NCBI GenBank assembly: GCA_963619325.1
Contig: CAVEVQ010000029.1
Location: forward strand, 1 to 30,093
Source of the DNA: UBA1181 sp963619325
Lineage (GTDB): Bacteria; Bacteroidota; Bacteroidia; Bacteroidales; Paludibacteraceae
DNA: 30,093 nt
Reading direction: 5' to 3'
Position 1 is the stretch's first letter; each line of letters begins with the position of its first letter. A program made the translations under genes and the position numbers. Below are positions 1-7,454 of this stretch, piece after piece. A model generated the notes under the pieces. It was not told where the DNA came from. It worked only from the letters and a program-made list of their open reading frames with translations, and made no database searches.

Positions 1-483
1 TACAACGCCATCAGCAACGGAGGCGACGAGCCGAACAAGTGGAGGACGCTGACCACTGAGGAGTGGCGGTATCTGTTCAAGAACAACAAGTGGACGTTGG
101 GATACGTCACGGATGGGGCCGACTCGCACCTGTGCTATATGCTGATTCCTGAGGATTTCGCGGCGCCTGAGGGGGCGACCGTGACGATGTTAAGCACAAG
201 CACGACCTCAACTTCAATGAGTGTGTCCGTTCCATCAAGCAACACCTACACCACGGAGCAGTTCGCCGCCCTTGAGGAGCTGGGCGTCGTGGCGCTGCCT
301 TGTGGTGGCTACCATGCCGGTACGGCGATGAGCAGTGTTGGCTCGCGCGGCTACTATTGGTCGTCTTCCGCGAAACACTCGGGCCTCGCCTACGTTTTCT
401 TCTTCTACGCTACGTGCGTGTATTCGGACTACAGCTACTATCGGTACGGCGGTAGGTCGGTCCGGTTGGTCCAGGATCTTTAA
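1..483 (+). CDS. 3' end of a Bacteroidales paralogous-domain surface-type protein (5' partial)
   Basis: The frame is open from base 1 to the TAA at 481-483, giving 160 residues with no start inside the window, so the N-terminus and any signal peptide are missing. The sequence has the look of the large paralogous family (Fibrobacter major paralogous domain / DUF1566-like) common in Bacteroidales: a WRTLTTEEW motif near the start, a middle part rich in Ser and Thr, a YTTEQFAALEELG helix, then a YYWSSS motif and the closing GRSVRLVQDL. These domains usually end secreted or surface proteins; no activity is known. The Tyr/Ser-rich stretch before GRSVRLV is the part that typically varies between paralogues. 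The gene is visibly richer in G+C than its neighbours (37 of 60 bases at 121-180). Family assignment is by recognition only. Confidence 0.75.
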   Translation, partial: YNAISNGGDEPNKWRTLTTEEWRYLFKNNKWTLGYVTDGADSHLCYMLIPEDFAAPEGATVTMLSTSTTSTSMSVSVPSSNTYTTEQFAALEELGVVALPCGGYHAGTAMSSVGSRGYYWSSSAKHSGLAYVFFFYATCVYSDYSYYRYGGRSVRLVQDL

Positions 484-611
484 AAAAGGGGTGAGGAATA
501 AGGCAATTTGTGGAAAACTTCCCCTAATAAGGGAATAAAATAGTATTGACAGTTTGCAACTATACGCATTTTGCTTGTAGTTACATTTTCTTTCCATAAA
601 AGAAGGTGGCC

Positions 612-653
612 AAAAATAGGCAGAGTTCCAAGAGAGAGACTCTGCCTGTTTTT
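612..653. terminator. Bidirectional intrinsic terminator
   Basis: A perfect 9-bp stem (AGGCAGAGT at 618-626, ACTCTGCCT at 639-647) closes a 12-base loop. A T-run follows at 649-653 and an A-run precedes at 612-616, so it can act on either strand. It ends the upstream paralogous-domain gene and insulates thrC. Confidence 0.8.
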
Positions 654-736
654 GTTGTGTGTGAAAATATGTTTTTAGCGGGCAGTGATAATCAGAAGAA
701 TTTTATTAGCGATGAACATGACAACACAAAGGGAAT

Positions 737-767
737 AATGAAATGCGAAGTTTTTGTTGTATCTTTG
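737..767 (+). promoter_or_regulatory. Bacteroidota-type promoter of the thrC-hisHF unit
   Basis: TATCTTTG at 760-767 is a perfect TAnnTTTG -7 box. The expected -33 region at 737-740 reads AATG, a weak match to TTTG. Transcription would start a few bases downstream. That rules out the in-frame ATG at 743 and supports a thrC start at 803 or 806. Confidence 0.65.
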
Positions 768-802
768 CGCAGTTCAGAAAAACCATAAAGTGTACGAAAA
801 TT

Positions 803-2104
803 ATGATGTACTATAGCACTAATAAGAAGGCCGCACGAGCTTCGTTGCAAGAGGCAGTTGTCAAAGGGTTGGCCTCCGATCGTGGTTTATATATGCCAGA
901 GGTAATCAAACAACTTCCTAAGGAATTTTTTGAAAAAATGAAAGACCTTTCATTTCAGGAAATTGCCTATACGGTTGCAGATGCCTTTTTTGGTGAGGAT
1001 GTAGATGCAGCCTCGTTGAAAGAGATTGTTTATGATACGTTGAGTTTTGATGTGCCTTTGGTACATGTCAATGATAATATCTATAGCTTGGAGTTGTTCC
1101 ATGGTCCCACTTTAGCGTTCAAGGATGTAGGAGCTCGTTTTATGTCTCGTTTGTTGGGCTATTTCATCAAGAAGGAGGGACAGAAGGAGGTCAATGTTTT
1201 AGTGGCGACTTCTGGTGACACGGGTTCTGCTGTAGCCAATGGATTTCTGGGCGTGAATGGTATCCGTGTTTACGTCCTCTATCCAAAAGGAAAGGTGAGT
1301 CCGATTCAAGAATGTCAGTTTACCACTTTAGGTCAGAATATCACGGCCTTAGAGGTGGACGGCGTGTTTGACGATTGTCAGGCGTTGGTGAAATCTGCTT
1401 TTATGGATGCTGATCTTAATGCGCATTTAAAGTTGACCTCCGCCAATTCTATTAACGTGGCTCGTTTCTTGCCTCAGGCTTTCTACTATTTCTATGCTGT
1501 GGCCCAGTTGCAGAAGAAGGGGTTGGACAAGGACGTCGTCGTTTGTGTTCCTTCAGGGAACTTTGGAAACATCACGGCAGGTCTATTCGGCAAGAAGATG
1601 GGATTGCCCGTGAAGAGATTCATTGCAGCCAACAACCGCAACGATATTTTCTATCAGTATTTGAAGACGGGTGTCTATTCCCCAAAGCCATCTATCCAAA
1701 CGATTGCTAATGCAATGGATGTGGGCGATCCAAGTAATTTCGCCCGTATATTAGATCTTTACGGAAATTCACATGATGCGATAGCAGCCGAGATTTCGGG
1801 TTGTACCTATACCGACGAGCAGATTAGCGAAACATTATGTGATTGTTACAAGAAGAACAAATATCTCTTAGACCCTCATGGTGCGGTGGGCTATCGTGCT
1901 CTTTCAGAGTTCTTGCGGCCAGACGAGGTTGGCGTTTTCTTGGAGACGGCACACCCTGCGAAATTCAAGGATACGGTAGAGAAGATTATTGGAGATAAGG
2001 TGGAGATTCCAGCCAAGTTGCAGGCCTTTATGAAGGGGGAGAAGAAAAGTATTGCAATGACGAAGGATTTTGCAGATTTCAAATCATTCCTTATGAAACA
2101 GTAG
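803..2104 (+). CDS. thrC: Threonine synthase
   Basis: This cytosolic PLP enzyme converts O-phosphohomoserine to threonine. The 433-residue product is collinear with Bacteroides threonine synthases. The PLP lysine is K107 in GPTLAFKDVG, the cofactor phosphate loop is around VATSGDTGSAVANGF, and VPSGNFGN lies in the middle of the chain. The start at 803 (MMYYSTN) is preferred over 743 because the -7 box lies at 760-767; the ATG at 806 is equally possible. Homoserine dehydrogenase and homoserine kinase are not next to it here. Instead hisH follows after 26 bases, so thrC heads a mixed amino-acid operon with hisH and hisF. Nothing looks broken. Confidence 0.95.
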   Translation: MMYYSTNKKAARASLQEAVVKGLASDRGLYMPEVIKQLPKEFFEKMKDLSFQEIAYTVADAFFGEDVDAASLKEIVYDTLSFDVPLVHVNDNIYSLELFHGPTLAFKDVGARFMSRLLGYFIKKEGQKEVNVLVATSGDTGSAVANGFLGVNGIRVYVLYPKGKVSPIQECQFTTLGQNITALEVDGVFDDCQALVKSAFMDADLNAHLKLTSANSINVARFLPQAFYYFYAVAQLQKKGLDKDVVVCVPSGNFGNITAGLFGKKMGLPVKRFIAANNRNDIFYQYLKTGVYSPKPSIQTIANAMDVGDPSNFARILDLYGNSHDAIAAEISGCTYTDEQISETLCDCYKKNKYLLDPHGAVGYRALSEFLRPDEVGVFLETAHPAKFKDTVEKIIGDKVEIPAKLQAFMKGEKKSIAMTKDFADFKSFLMKQ

Positions 2105-2130
2105 TCTGATAGAACAAAAATGTCAGAGTA

Positions 2131-2730
2131 ATGGAAGTTGTAATCATAAAATACAATGCAGGTAATATATTCTCGGTAGATTACGCTTTGCGCCGTTTAG
2201 GTGTTGTGGCTGAGATAACGGGAGATGTTGCCAAAATACAGTCTGCCGATAAGGTGATATTCCCTGGTGTCGGCGAGGCGGAAACCACGATGAATTACCT
2301 CAAAGAACACAAGTTGGATGAGGTGATAAAGTCGTTGAAGCAGCCGACGTTGGGTATCTGTATTGGTATGCAATTGATGTGCCAATCGTCGGAAGAGGCG
2401 GCTTCAGGGTCTGTTCCATGTTTGGGTATCTTCCCCGAGAAGGTTAAGCGTTTCGCACCTGCGCAACCCAATGTCAAGGTGCCGCACATGGGTTGGAATA
2501 CAGTAACCGATCGCAAGTCTCCTCTCTTTGCAGGATTGCCTGATGAGGCTTATTTCTATTATGTGCATAGTTATTATGCGACATTAGGTGAGGAGACAAT
2601 CGCTCAGACCGACTATGTACACCCTTATAGTGCAGCGTTGCACAAGGATAATTTCTATGCTGTGCAGTTTCACCCTGAGAAGAGCGGGGCAATGGGCGAG
2701 ATAGTTCTCCGTAATTTCTTAAACTTATAA
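2131..2730 (+). CDS. hisH: Imidazole glycerol phosphate synthase, glutaminase subunit
   Basis: HisH is the class I glutamine amidotransferase subunit that releases ammonia from glutamine and passes it to HisF in histidine biosynthesis. The 199-residue protein has the usual length. The nucleophile is C77 in LGICIGMQL and the rest of the triad is H181 and E183 in QFHPEKSG. The KVPHMGWN motif expected in HisH is present around residue 120. It lies 26 bases after thrC and 11 bases before hisF, so co-transcription and co-translation are likely. hisA, which normally sits between hisH and hisF in Bacteroides, is absent. Confidence 0.95.
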   Translation: MEVVIIKYNAGNIFSVDYALRRLGVVAEITGDVAKIQSADKVIFPGVGEAETTMNYLKEHKLDEVIKSLKQPTLGICIGMQLMCQSSEEAASGSVPCLGIFPEKVKRFAPAQPNVKVPHMGWNTVTDRKSPLFAGLPDEAYFYYVHSYYATLGEETIAQTDYVHPYSAALHKDNFYAVQFHPEKSGAMGEIVLRNFLNL

Positions 2731-2741
2731 GAGTAGGACTC

Positions 2742-3506
2742 ATGTTAGCAAAACGAATCATACCTTGTTTGGATATCAAAGATGGTCAGACGGTGAAAGG
2801 CATCAATTTCGTAAACATTCGTAACGTGGGTGATCCCGTCGAGTTGGGTGCCGAGTATAGCAGACAAGGTGCAGATGAATTGGTGTTCTTAGACATAACG
2901 GCATCGCACGAAGGTAGAAAAACATTTGTGGATTTAGTGAAAAGAATTGCGGAGAACATCAGTATCCCCTTTACGGTGGGGGGCGGAATACACGAGTTAT
3001 CCGATGTTGATCGTCTTTTGAGCGCCGGCGCCGATAAGGTGTCTATCAACTCTGCATCCATAAAAAATCCTGATTTGATTACAGAGGTGGCAAAGAATTT
3101 CGGATCGCAGGTTTGCACTGTCGCCATTGATGCCAAGTTGGACGAGAGTGGTGAGTGGACGTGTTACTTGAACGGTGGACGGGTGCCAACGGATAAGAAA
3201 CTCTTCACTTGGGCGAAAGAGGCGCAAGAAAGAGGTGCGGGAGAAATTCTGTTTACAAGTATGAATCATGATGGGGTGAAACAGGGGTTTGCCAACGAGG
3301 CACTTGCTATTTTGTCTGAGTCGCTTTCTATCCCTGTTATTGCATCGGGTGGTGCAGGGAAAATGGAGCATTTCAAAGATGTATTTGAAATAGGAAAAGC
3401 GGATGCGGCATTAGCAGCGTCAATATTCCATTTCCACGAGATTGCCATTCCGGAGTTGAAAAAATATTTGAAGGGAGAAGGTATATCAATGCGAATTGTG
3501 AAATAG
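2742..3506 (+). CDS. hisF: Imidazole glycerol phosphate synthase, cyclase subunit
   Basis: HisF is the (beta/alpha)8-barrel subunit that condenses ammonia from HisH with PRFAR to give imidazole glycerol phosphate and AICAR. The protein has the standard length of 254 residues. The two catalytic aspartates are visible: D11 in PCLDIKDG and D130 in TVAIDAK. The phosphate-binding loops FTVGGGI and VIASGGAG are intact. The start at 2742 gives the canonical MLAKRIIPCLD N-terminus. It follows hisH by 11 bases and is followed after 22 bases by a NUDIX gene that is probably in the same transcript. Confidence 0.96.
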   Translation: MLAKRIIPCLDIKDGQTVKGINFVNIRNVGDPVELGAEYSRQGADELVFLDITASHEGRKTFVDLVKRIAENISIPFTVGGGIHELSDVDRLLSAGADKVSINSASIKNPDLITEVAKNFGSQVCTVAIDAKLDESGEWTCYLNGGRVPTDKKLFTWAKEAQERGAGEILFTSMNHDGVKQGFANEALAILSESLSIPVIASGGAGKMEHFKDVFEIGKADAALAASIFHFHEIAIPELKKYLKGEGISMRIVK

Positions 3507-3528
3507 GATAATAAATAAACAGACTGAG

Positions 3529-4032
3529 ATGGATGAATTTTTCCCTGTGATAGATGAAGAAGGGAACGTGATTGGGAAAGCCACTCGCAAAGAGTGCCAT
3601 AGTGGATCAAAGATTTTACATGCAGCTGTTCATTTGCATGTTTTCAATAATAAAGGCGATCTTTATTTGCAGAAGAGGGCAGATTGGAAAGACATTCAGC
3701 CCGGCAAATGGGATACGGCTGTAGGAGGACATATCGACTTTGGAGAAAGCGTTGAAATCGCGCTTCGTCGAGAAGCGAGGGAGGAACTCGGATTGATAGA
3801 GATTGAGCCTGAGCGGCTTTTCAACTATGTTTGGGAGAGTCCTGTTGAGCGAGAGATGATTTACGTTCACTCAATTGTAACCGATAAAGAACCTCAACCA
3901 GACCACTCTGAAGTGGTAGACGGCAGGTTTTGGAAAATAGCGGACATAGAAGCCAGTTTAGGAAAGAATGTTTTCACACCCAATTTTGAGTTAGACTTCC
4001 AGAAATTGAAAGAAGTAGGCAAGGTGAAATAG
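3529..4032 (+). CDS. NUDIX hydrolase, YfcD / isopentenyl-diphosphate isomerase-like type
   Basis: The 167-residue protein has a perfect NUDIX box, Gx5Ex7REUxEExGU, at residues 67-89 (GHIDFGE, then REAREELGL). This box binds the metal that cleaves nucleoside diphosphates linked to another moiety. The N-terminus (MDEFFPVIDEEGNVIGKATR, then LHAAVHLHVFN) resembles the YfcD and IPP-isomerase-like branch of the superfamily. The substrate cannot be read from sequence. Its place directly after hisF suggests only shared transcription; a link to histidine synthesis would be a guess. It converges on the HelD-like gene, and the 107 bases between them hold only a weak GGAGA/TCTCC hairpin at 4102-4115. Confidence 0.88.
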   Translation: MDEFFPVIDEEGNVIGKATRKECHSGSKILHAAVHLHVFNNKGDLYLQKRADWKDIQPGKWDTAVGGHIDFGESVEIALRREAREELGLIEIEPERLFNYVWESPVEREMIYVHSIVTDKEPQPDHSEVVDGRFWKIADIEASLGKNVFTPNFELDFQKLKEVGKVK

Positions 4033-4139
4033 ATTCCAATGCGAAAGCGATTGAATGTTAGAAGTTTGTAAGACCTGGCTGAAAATTTATGTCATTTGTT
4101 TGGAGAATTCTCTCCTCAATAAAGTCAATATATAGGTGC

Positions 4140-6200
4140 TTATAGCACAAACTCACTTAGTTTCTCGCTTCCTGTAATTGTCAGCTTGTGCATGGCTCTT
4201 GTACAGGCTATGTACAGCAGGCTGCGGTCCATCTCGTTGTTATACTCTCTAACGGTGCAGTGTGGCACGATCACCTCGTCGAACTCCAATCCCTTGGCAG
4301 TGTGGACGGTGGTAACGATTATCCCATTGGTGAAGGCGGCACTCTCGTTTGATAGCAAGCACACTTGGTCTGTGTGTGTGGAAAGTAGTGCGTGTAAGGC
4401 TTCTGCCTCCTTCTCCGTCTTGCAGATGATGCCGAGCGAATGAGGTGTCTTCTCTATATCACTGACATATTTGTGGAGATATTCGTTCTCATTAGTCTCA
4501 TTCTCAAAGCATTGCATAGTCGGAGCTTCTCCATGACGTTCGACGGCTTGCAAATCCTCACTCTTACGGATGTGTTGCGCAAACTCCGTAATCTCGTAGG
4601 AAGAACGGTAGCTCTTACATAGTTTCATCACCTCCGAACCATGTAATACTCGCTGTATATCCATATAATTAGTTGAACTATAAGGATTTACAGATTGCAG
4701 TGCATCTCCTAAAATTGTTTTGTTACAAGGAAATAGTAACGAGATAACTTTATATTGGATAGGCGTGTAGTCTTGCATCTCGTCCACTAAAAGGTGCTTG
4801 ATGGGGGATTTCCCTTTGATGCCTTCCATTTTCAGTTTGAGGTAGAGAAGTGGTGCGACATCGGCATACTCCAATCGCCTGTTTTTCGCCTTTTTGAAGA
4901 GTTCAGGGCGACCCACCCACTCGTAGAACGACTGGTATAGGGTCATGTCATTGTTGCCTTTGAACATCTTCTTAATCTCGGTCTTTAGTTTCGTTTTGTC
5001 GGCGGAAGTGATTTCCATATTTGGCATGGCAATCTGCGCTTCACGAATCACATCCTTAGCGATGGCATCGAAGCGTGAACGTAAAGGCAAACGGTGGTAG
5101 GATTTGAACCTTTCTTCGAGATACTCTTTGGGAACAGGGATTCTACCTAATTTCAAGTCTGTTGCCTCAAAAAGCGAGTTTTCCACATGTAGTATGAATT
5201 TATCCAACAGGTCGATAAATCCGACAGATGACTTGAAACGGATGCGTTCGATATAATCTTTATTGTTATTCTCAATCACCTCTGTAACTTGTTCAAAGAA
5301 ATTCTGAAAGGCGACTTTTTCACCTAATTGTTTTGCCATTAATTCTTCGAATCCACATTCTTCAATAGTTTCCTCTCCTAATTCTGGTAGGACGTTAGAG
5401 ATATAGTCGGCAAATACTTTGTTAGGAGAGATAATCAAAATATCCTTGGATGTGATTTCACCTTTGTGGCGGTATAAGAGATAGGCGACGCGGTGCAGGG
5501 CGATAGAGGTTTTTCCGGAACCAGCGACACCTTGTATGATAAGAGTTTTCGCTTCCTCGTTACGGATAATCTGGTTTTGTTCGCGTTGGATGGTGGCAAC
5601 GATATTCTTCATACGCTCATCCGACGTGCTGCTCAGTTCCTTTTGAAGGATATCATCTTGAATGTTGACGGAACTCTCAAGCATAAACTCCATGACGGAG
5701 CGGCGTATTCTGTACTGCCTCTTCAATAAGATATTGCCGCTTTCGACACCTTGAGGTGCTTCGTAGTGTGCGGGACCTGTCTCGAAATCGTAGAACATGG
5801 TCGAGATTGGCGCACGCCAGTCGTGTATCACATTCTCGTTCTTCTCGTTGTCGTAAAAAGAGTGAATTCCAATATAGATAGGTAGCGGTTGGTCGGCTTT
5901 GTCTGATTGAAAATCTATGCGACCAAAATAAGGGATTTCAATCATCTTGCGTATACGTCTCTTTTTCTCTACGATAGCCTCGCTCGACATGACCGCTTGC
6001 GTAACGTTGTGTCGTACGGCACTTTTCTCGGCGCGGTCGAGTTCCGACTGGTTCTCCCAAAGGAAGTTTTTATATTCACGAAGGTCCTTGTCGTTGTTCA
6101 GAATCACCTCGTCCAACTGGACGATGATTTTTTCCAATCTCTTGATGACCCTCTTCATATAAGAGACCTCATCTTGTTCTGTGGGGTTAAAAATAGCCAT
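4140..6200 (-). CDS. HelD-like superfamily 1 helicase (UvrD/Rep type)
   Basis: The 686-residue protein has a charged, coiled-coil-prone N-terminus (about 10-90) followed by the block IYIGIHSFYD, DWRAPIS and KRQYRIR (108-166), which I associate with HelD. Helicase motifs follow: Walker A GVAGSGKT at 224-231 with K230, Walker B with D473-E474 in LLVDEMQD, and the late motifs TVHTAKGLEFDEVIVP and YIACTRAM. HelD is known in Firmicutes and Actinobacteria as an ATP-driven factor that strips stalled RNA polymerase from DNA and recycles it; the same role here is inference. It is slightly shorter than Bacillus HelD (about 770 residues). It is monocistronic, with a TATTTTTG -7-like box at 6235-6242 upstream. 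Confidence 0.85.
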   Translation of the reverse strand: MAIFNPTEQDEVSYMKRVIKRLEKIIVQLDEVILNNDKDLREYKNFLWENQSELDRAEKSAVRHNVTQAVMSSEAIVEKKRRIRKMIEIPYFGRIDFQSDKADQPLPIYIGIHSFYDNEKNENVIHDWRAPISTMFYDFETGPAHYEAPQGVESGNILLKRQYRIRRSVMEFMLESSVNIQDDILQKELSSTSDERMKNIVATIQREQNQIIRNEEAKTLIIQGVAGSGKTSIALHRVAYLLYRHKGEITSKDILIISPNKVFADYISNVLPELGEETIEECGFEELMAKQLGEKVAFQNFFEQVTEVIENNNKDYIERIRFKSSVGFIDLLDKFILHVENSLFEATDLKLGRIPVPKEYLEERFKSYHRLPLRSRFDAIAKDVIREAQIAMPNMEITSADKTKLKTEIKKMFKGNNDMTLYQSFYEWVGRPELFKKAKNRRLEYADVAPLLYLKLKMEGIKGKSPIKHLLVDEMQDYTPIQYKVISLLFPCNKTILGDALQSVNPYSSTNYMDIQRVLHGSEVMKLCKSYRSSYEITEFAQHIRKSEDLQAVERHGEAPTMQCFENETNENEYLHKYVSDIEKTPHSLGIICKTEKEAEALHALLSTHTDQVCLLSNESAAFTNGIIVTTVHTAKGLEFDEVIVPHCTVREYNNEMDRSLLYIACTRAMHKLTITGSEKLSEFVL

Positions 6201-6234
6201 GTTCTCGTGCTTCCTTTCTCAAAATTTCGTGGGG

Positions 6235-6242
6235 CAAAAATA
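6235..6242 (-). promoter_or_regulatory. -7 box for the HelD-like gene
   Basis: CAAAAATA on the top strand reads TATTTTTG on the bottom strand, matching TAnnTTTG, 35 bases before the start codon. No clear TTTG is seen at the -33 position. Confidence 0.45.
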
Positions 6243-6298
6243 TAGCAAAAGGTGTTTCGTTTGGCGTCAGACAAAGAGAAAATTGAAGAGCCGGAGTT

Positions 6299-6433
6299 GT
6301 GTTTATTTCTGATGCACAATGTCGTCTTATCGATGATATTGTGCGAATTGGCTTGAATTCCACTGAAAACTTTAATAGAATGGTAGAAGACTTATTACGA
6401 AAATGTTTTGTTGTATATTATGAAATACCCTAA
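6299..6433 (+). pseudogene. Possible remnant of an unknown gene
   Basis: A frame that is open from just after a TGA near 6285 could begin at GTG 6299 and ends at TAA 6431-6433. Its 44 codons have a protein-like mix (RLIDDIVRIGLNSTENF, then VEDLLRKCF), more so than the surrounding A-rich DNA. There is no good start or ribosome site. I do not recognise the sequence. It may be the tail of a lost gene or chance. Confidence 0.2.
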
Positions 6434-6567
6434 AGGATATGAGTGGTAGCCTTTCCTTTTGCGCATATACGCAACGAATGTGCAATAATAAAAAATAAAA
6501 TCAACTCCAACGAAAAATGGGCGAAAAAAAATCCCTTTTACGTTAATTTTTCAAAAAAAATAAAGTC

Positions 6568-6575
6568 TAACTTTG
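6568..6575 (+). promoter_or_regulatory. -7 box of the proC promoter
   Basis: TAACTTTG is a perfect TAnnTTTG box 27 bases before the ATG at 6603. A TTTT run at about 6547-6550 is a possible -33 element. The box lies over in-frame codons that begin at 6573, which argues against a longer proC product. Confidence 0.65.
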
Positions 6576-6602
6576 CGTCGTCGAATAAAAAATATCGTTT
6601 TT

Positions 6603-7382
6603 ATGAAGATAGCATTTATCGGCGCCGGCAATATGGGTGGCGCATTAGTGAAAGGTTTATTTTCTTCAAGAGCGTGCAAAGCCGAAGAGTTGGCTGTGGC
6701 TGACGCAAGTGAAAATACGCTGAAAGGCATCTCAAAAATAAGTAAGAATATTTTTGTTAGCACAGACAATCAAGAGGTCGTAAAGGGTGCAGACTATATT
6801 GTGGTTGCGGTGAAACCTTGGTTGGTTGATGTTGTGATCGAAGGCATCAAACCGGTCTTGACACAAGGTCAGACAATCATATCAATTGCGGCAGGCGTAG
6901 AGTTGAAGCATATTGCCGAGCTTGTTGGCGAGGGACATCCTCTCTTCCGCGTGTTGCCTAACACCGCAGTGGCATTGCTCGCAGGTATGAACTTTGTTAG
7001 CTCGTTAGGAGTTAGCAAGGAACAGGAGGATTTCGTTCTCTCTCTCTTCAACAAATTAGGGCGTGCCATCGTCGTCCCAGAAAAGCAGATGGGGGCGTTC
7101 ACCAATGTGTCATCTTGTGGAATTGCCTACGCCCTACGTTACTTACGTGCTGCAACCGAGGGCGCTGTTGAATTGGGTGTTCGTCCAGACATTGCTCAAG
7201 AGGTGATTGCCCAGACTATGATTGGAGCCGCTGAGTTGATTCTTAAGAACAAGTCGAATGCGGAGGCCGAGATAGACAAGGTGACGACTCCCGGCGGTTG
7301 GACCATCAAAGGACTTAACGAAATGGAGAAGAACGGTTTTACGAACGCGGTTATACAAGGGATTAAAGCCAATCCTTGCTAA
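6603..7382 (+). CDS. proC: Pyrroline-5-carboxylate reductase
   Basis: ProC reduces 1-pyrroline-5-carboxylate to proline with NAD(P)H, the last step of proline synthesis. The 259-residue protein opens with the Rossmann motif GAGNMGG (residues 7-13). It carries VVAVKPW and RVLPNTA in the middle and the family signature around TTPGGWTIKGLNEME near the C-terminus. The start at 6603 is chosen because upstream in-frame codons overlap the -7 box. proB and proA lie downstream on the same strand, separated from proC by an acyl-CoA synthetase gene, so the complete glutamate-to-proline route is in this stretch. Confidence 0.94.
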   Translation: MKIAFIGAGNMGGALVKGLFSSRACKAEELAVADASENTLKGISKISKNIFVSTDNQEVVKGADYIVVAVKPWLVDVVIEGIKPVLTQGQTIISIAAGVELKHIAELVGEGHPLFRVLPNTAVALLAGMNFVSSLGVSKEQEDFVLSLFNKLGRAIVVPEKQMGAFTNVSSCGIAYALRYLRAATEGAVELGVRPDIAQEVIAQTMIGAAELILKNKSNAEAEIDKVTTPGGWTIKGLNEMEKNGFTNAVIQGIKANPC

Positions 7383-7454
7383 ATAATTTTAGATTTCTAT
7401 CGTTGTAGAAAAAGTGATATTTCCTGATATACTAACGTAGTAAACGAAAATATA

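Larger units (their letters stand above)
484..802. other. Intergenic region between the paralogous-domain gene and thrC
   Basis: These 319 bases hold no credible gene. They contain a bidirectional terminator at 612-653 and the thrC promoter around 737-767. A TTGACA at 546-551 resembles a sigma70 -35 box but has no matching partner, and sigma70 boxes are not used that way in Bacteroidota. An imperfect inverted repeat (GCAACTA near 558, TAGTTAC near 579) is too weak to call. Confidence 0.6.
6201..6602. other. Divergent intergenic region between the HelD-like gene and proC
   Basis: These 402 bases hold a leftward -7 box for the helicase (6235-6242), a rightward -7 box for proC (6568-6575), and a short open stretch at 6299-6433 that may be a degraded gene fragment. 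From about 6480 to 6560 the sequence is A-rich and holds nothing else I recognise. Confidence 0.5.

Noticed and set aside
546..551. TTGACA as a sigma70 -35 box
   Set aside because: There is no TATAAT at the right spacing, and Bacteroidota promoters use TTTG and TAnnTTTG.
743..802. Upstream in-frame ATG that would add 20 residues to threonine synthase
   Set aside because: The added residues overlap a perfect TAnnTTTG -7 box at 760-767, and homologues start at MxYYSTN.
2131..3506. HisH and HisF as a sugar-amidation pair of the WbpG/PseA surface-polysaccharide type
   Set aside because: Both proteins match the canonical histidine enzymes in length and motifs, and no polysaccharide genes are near.
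4102..4115. GGAGA/TCTCC hairpin between the NUDIX and HelD-like genes as a terminator
   Set aside because: A 5-bp stem without a T-run is too weak.
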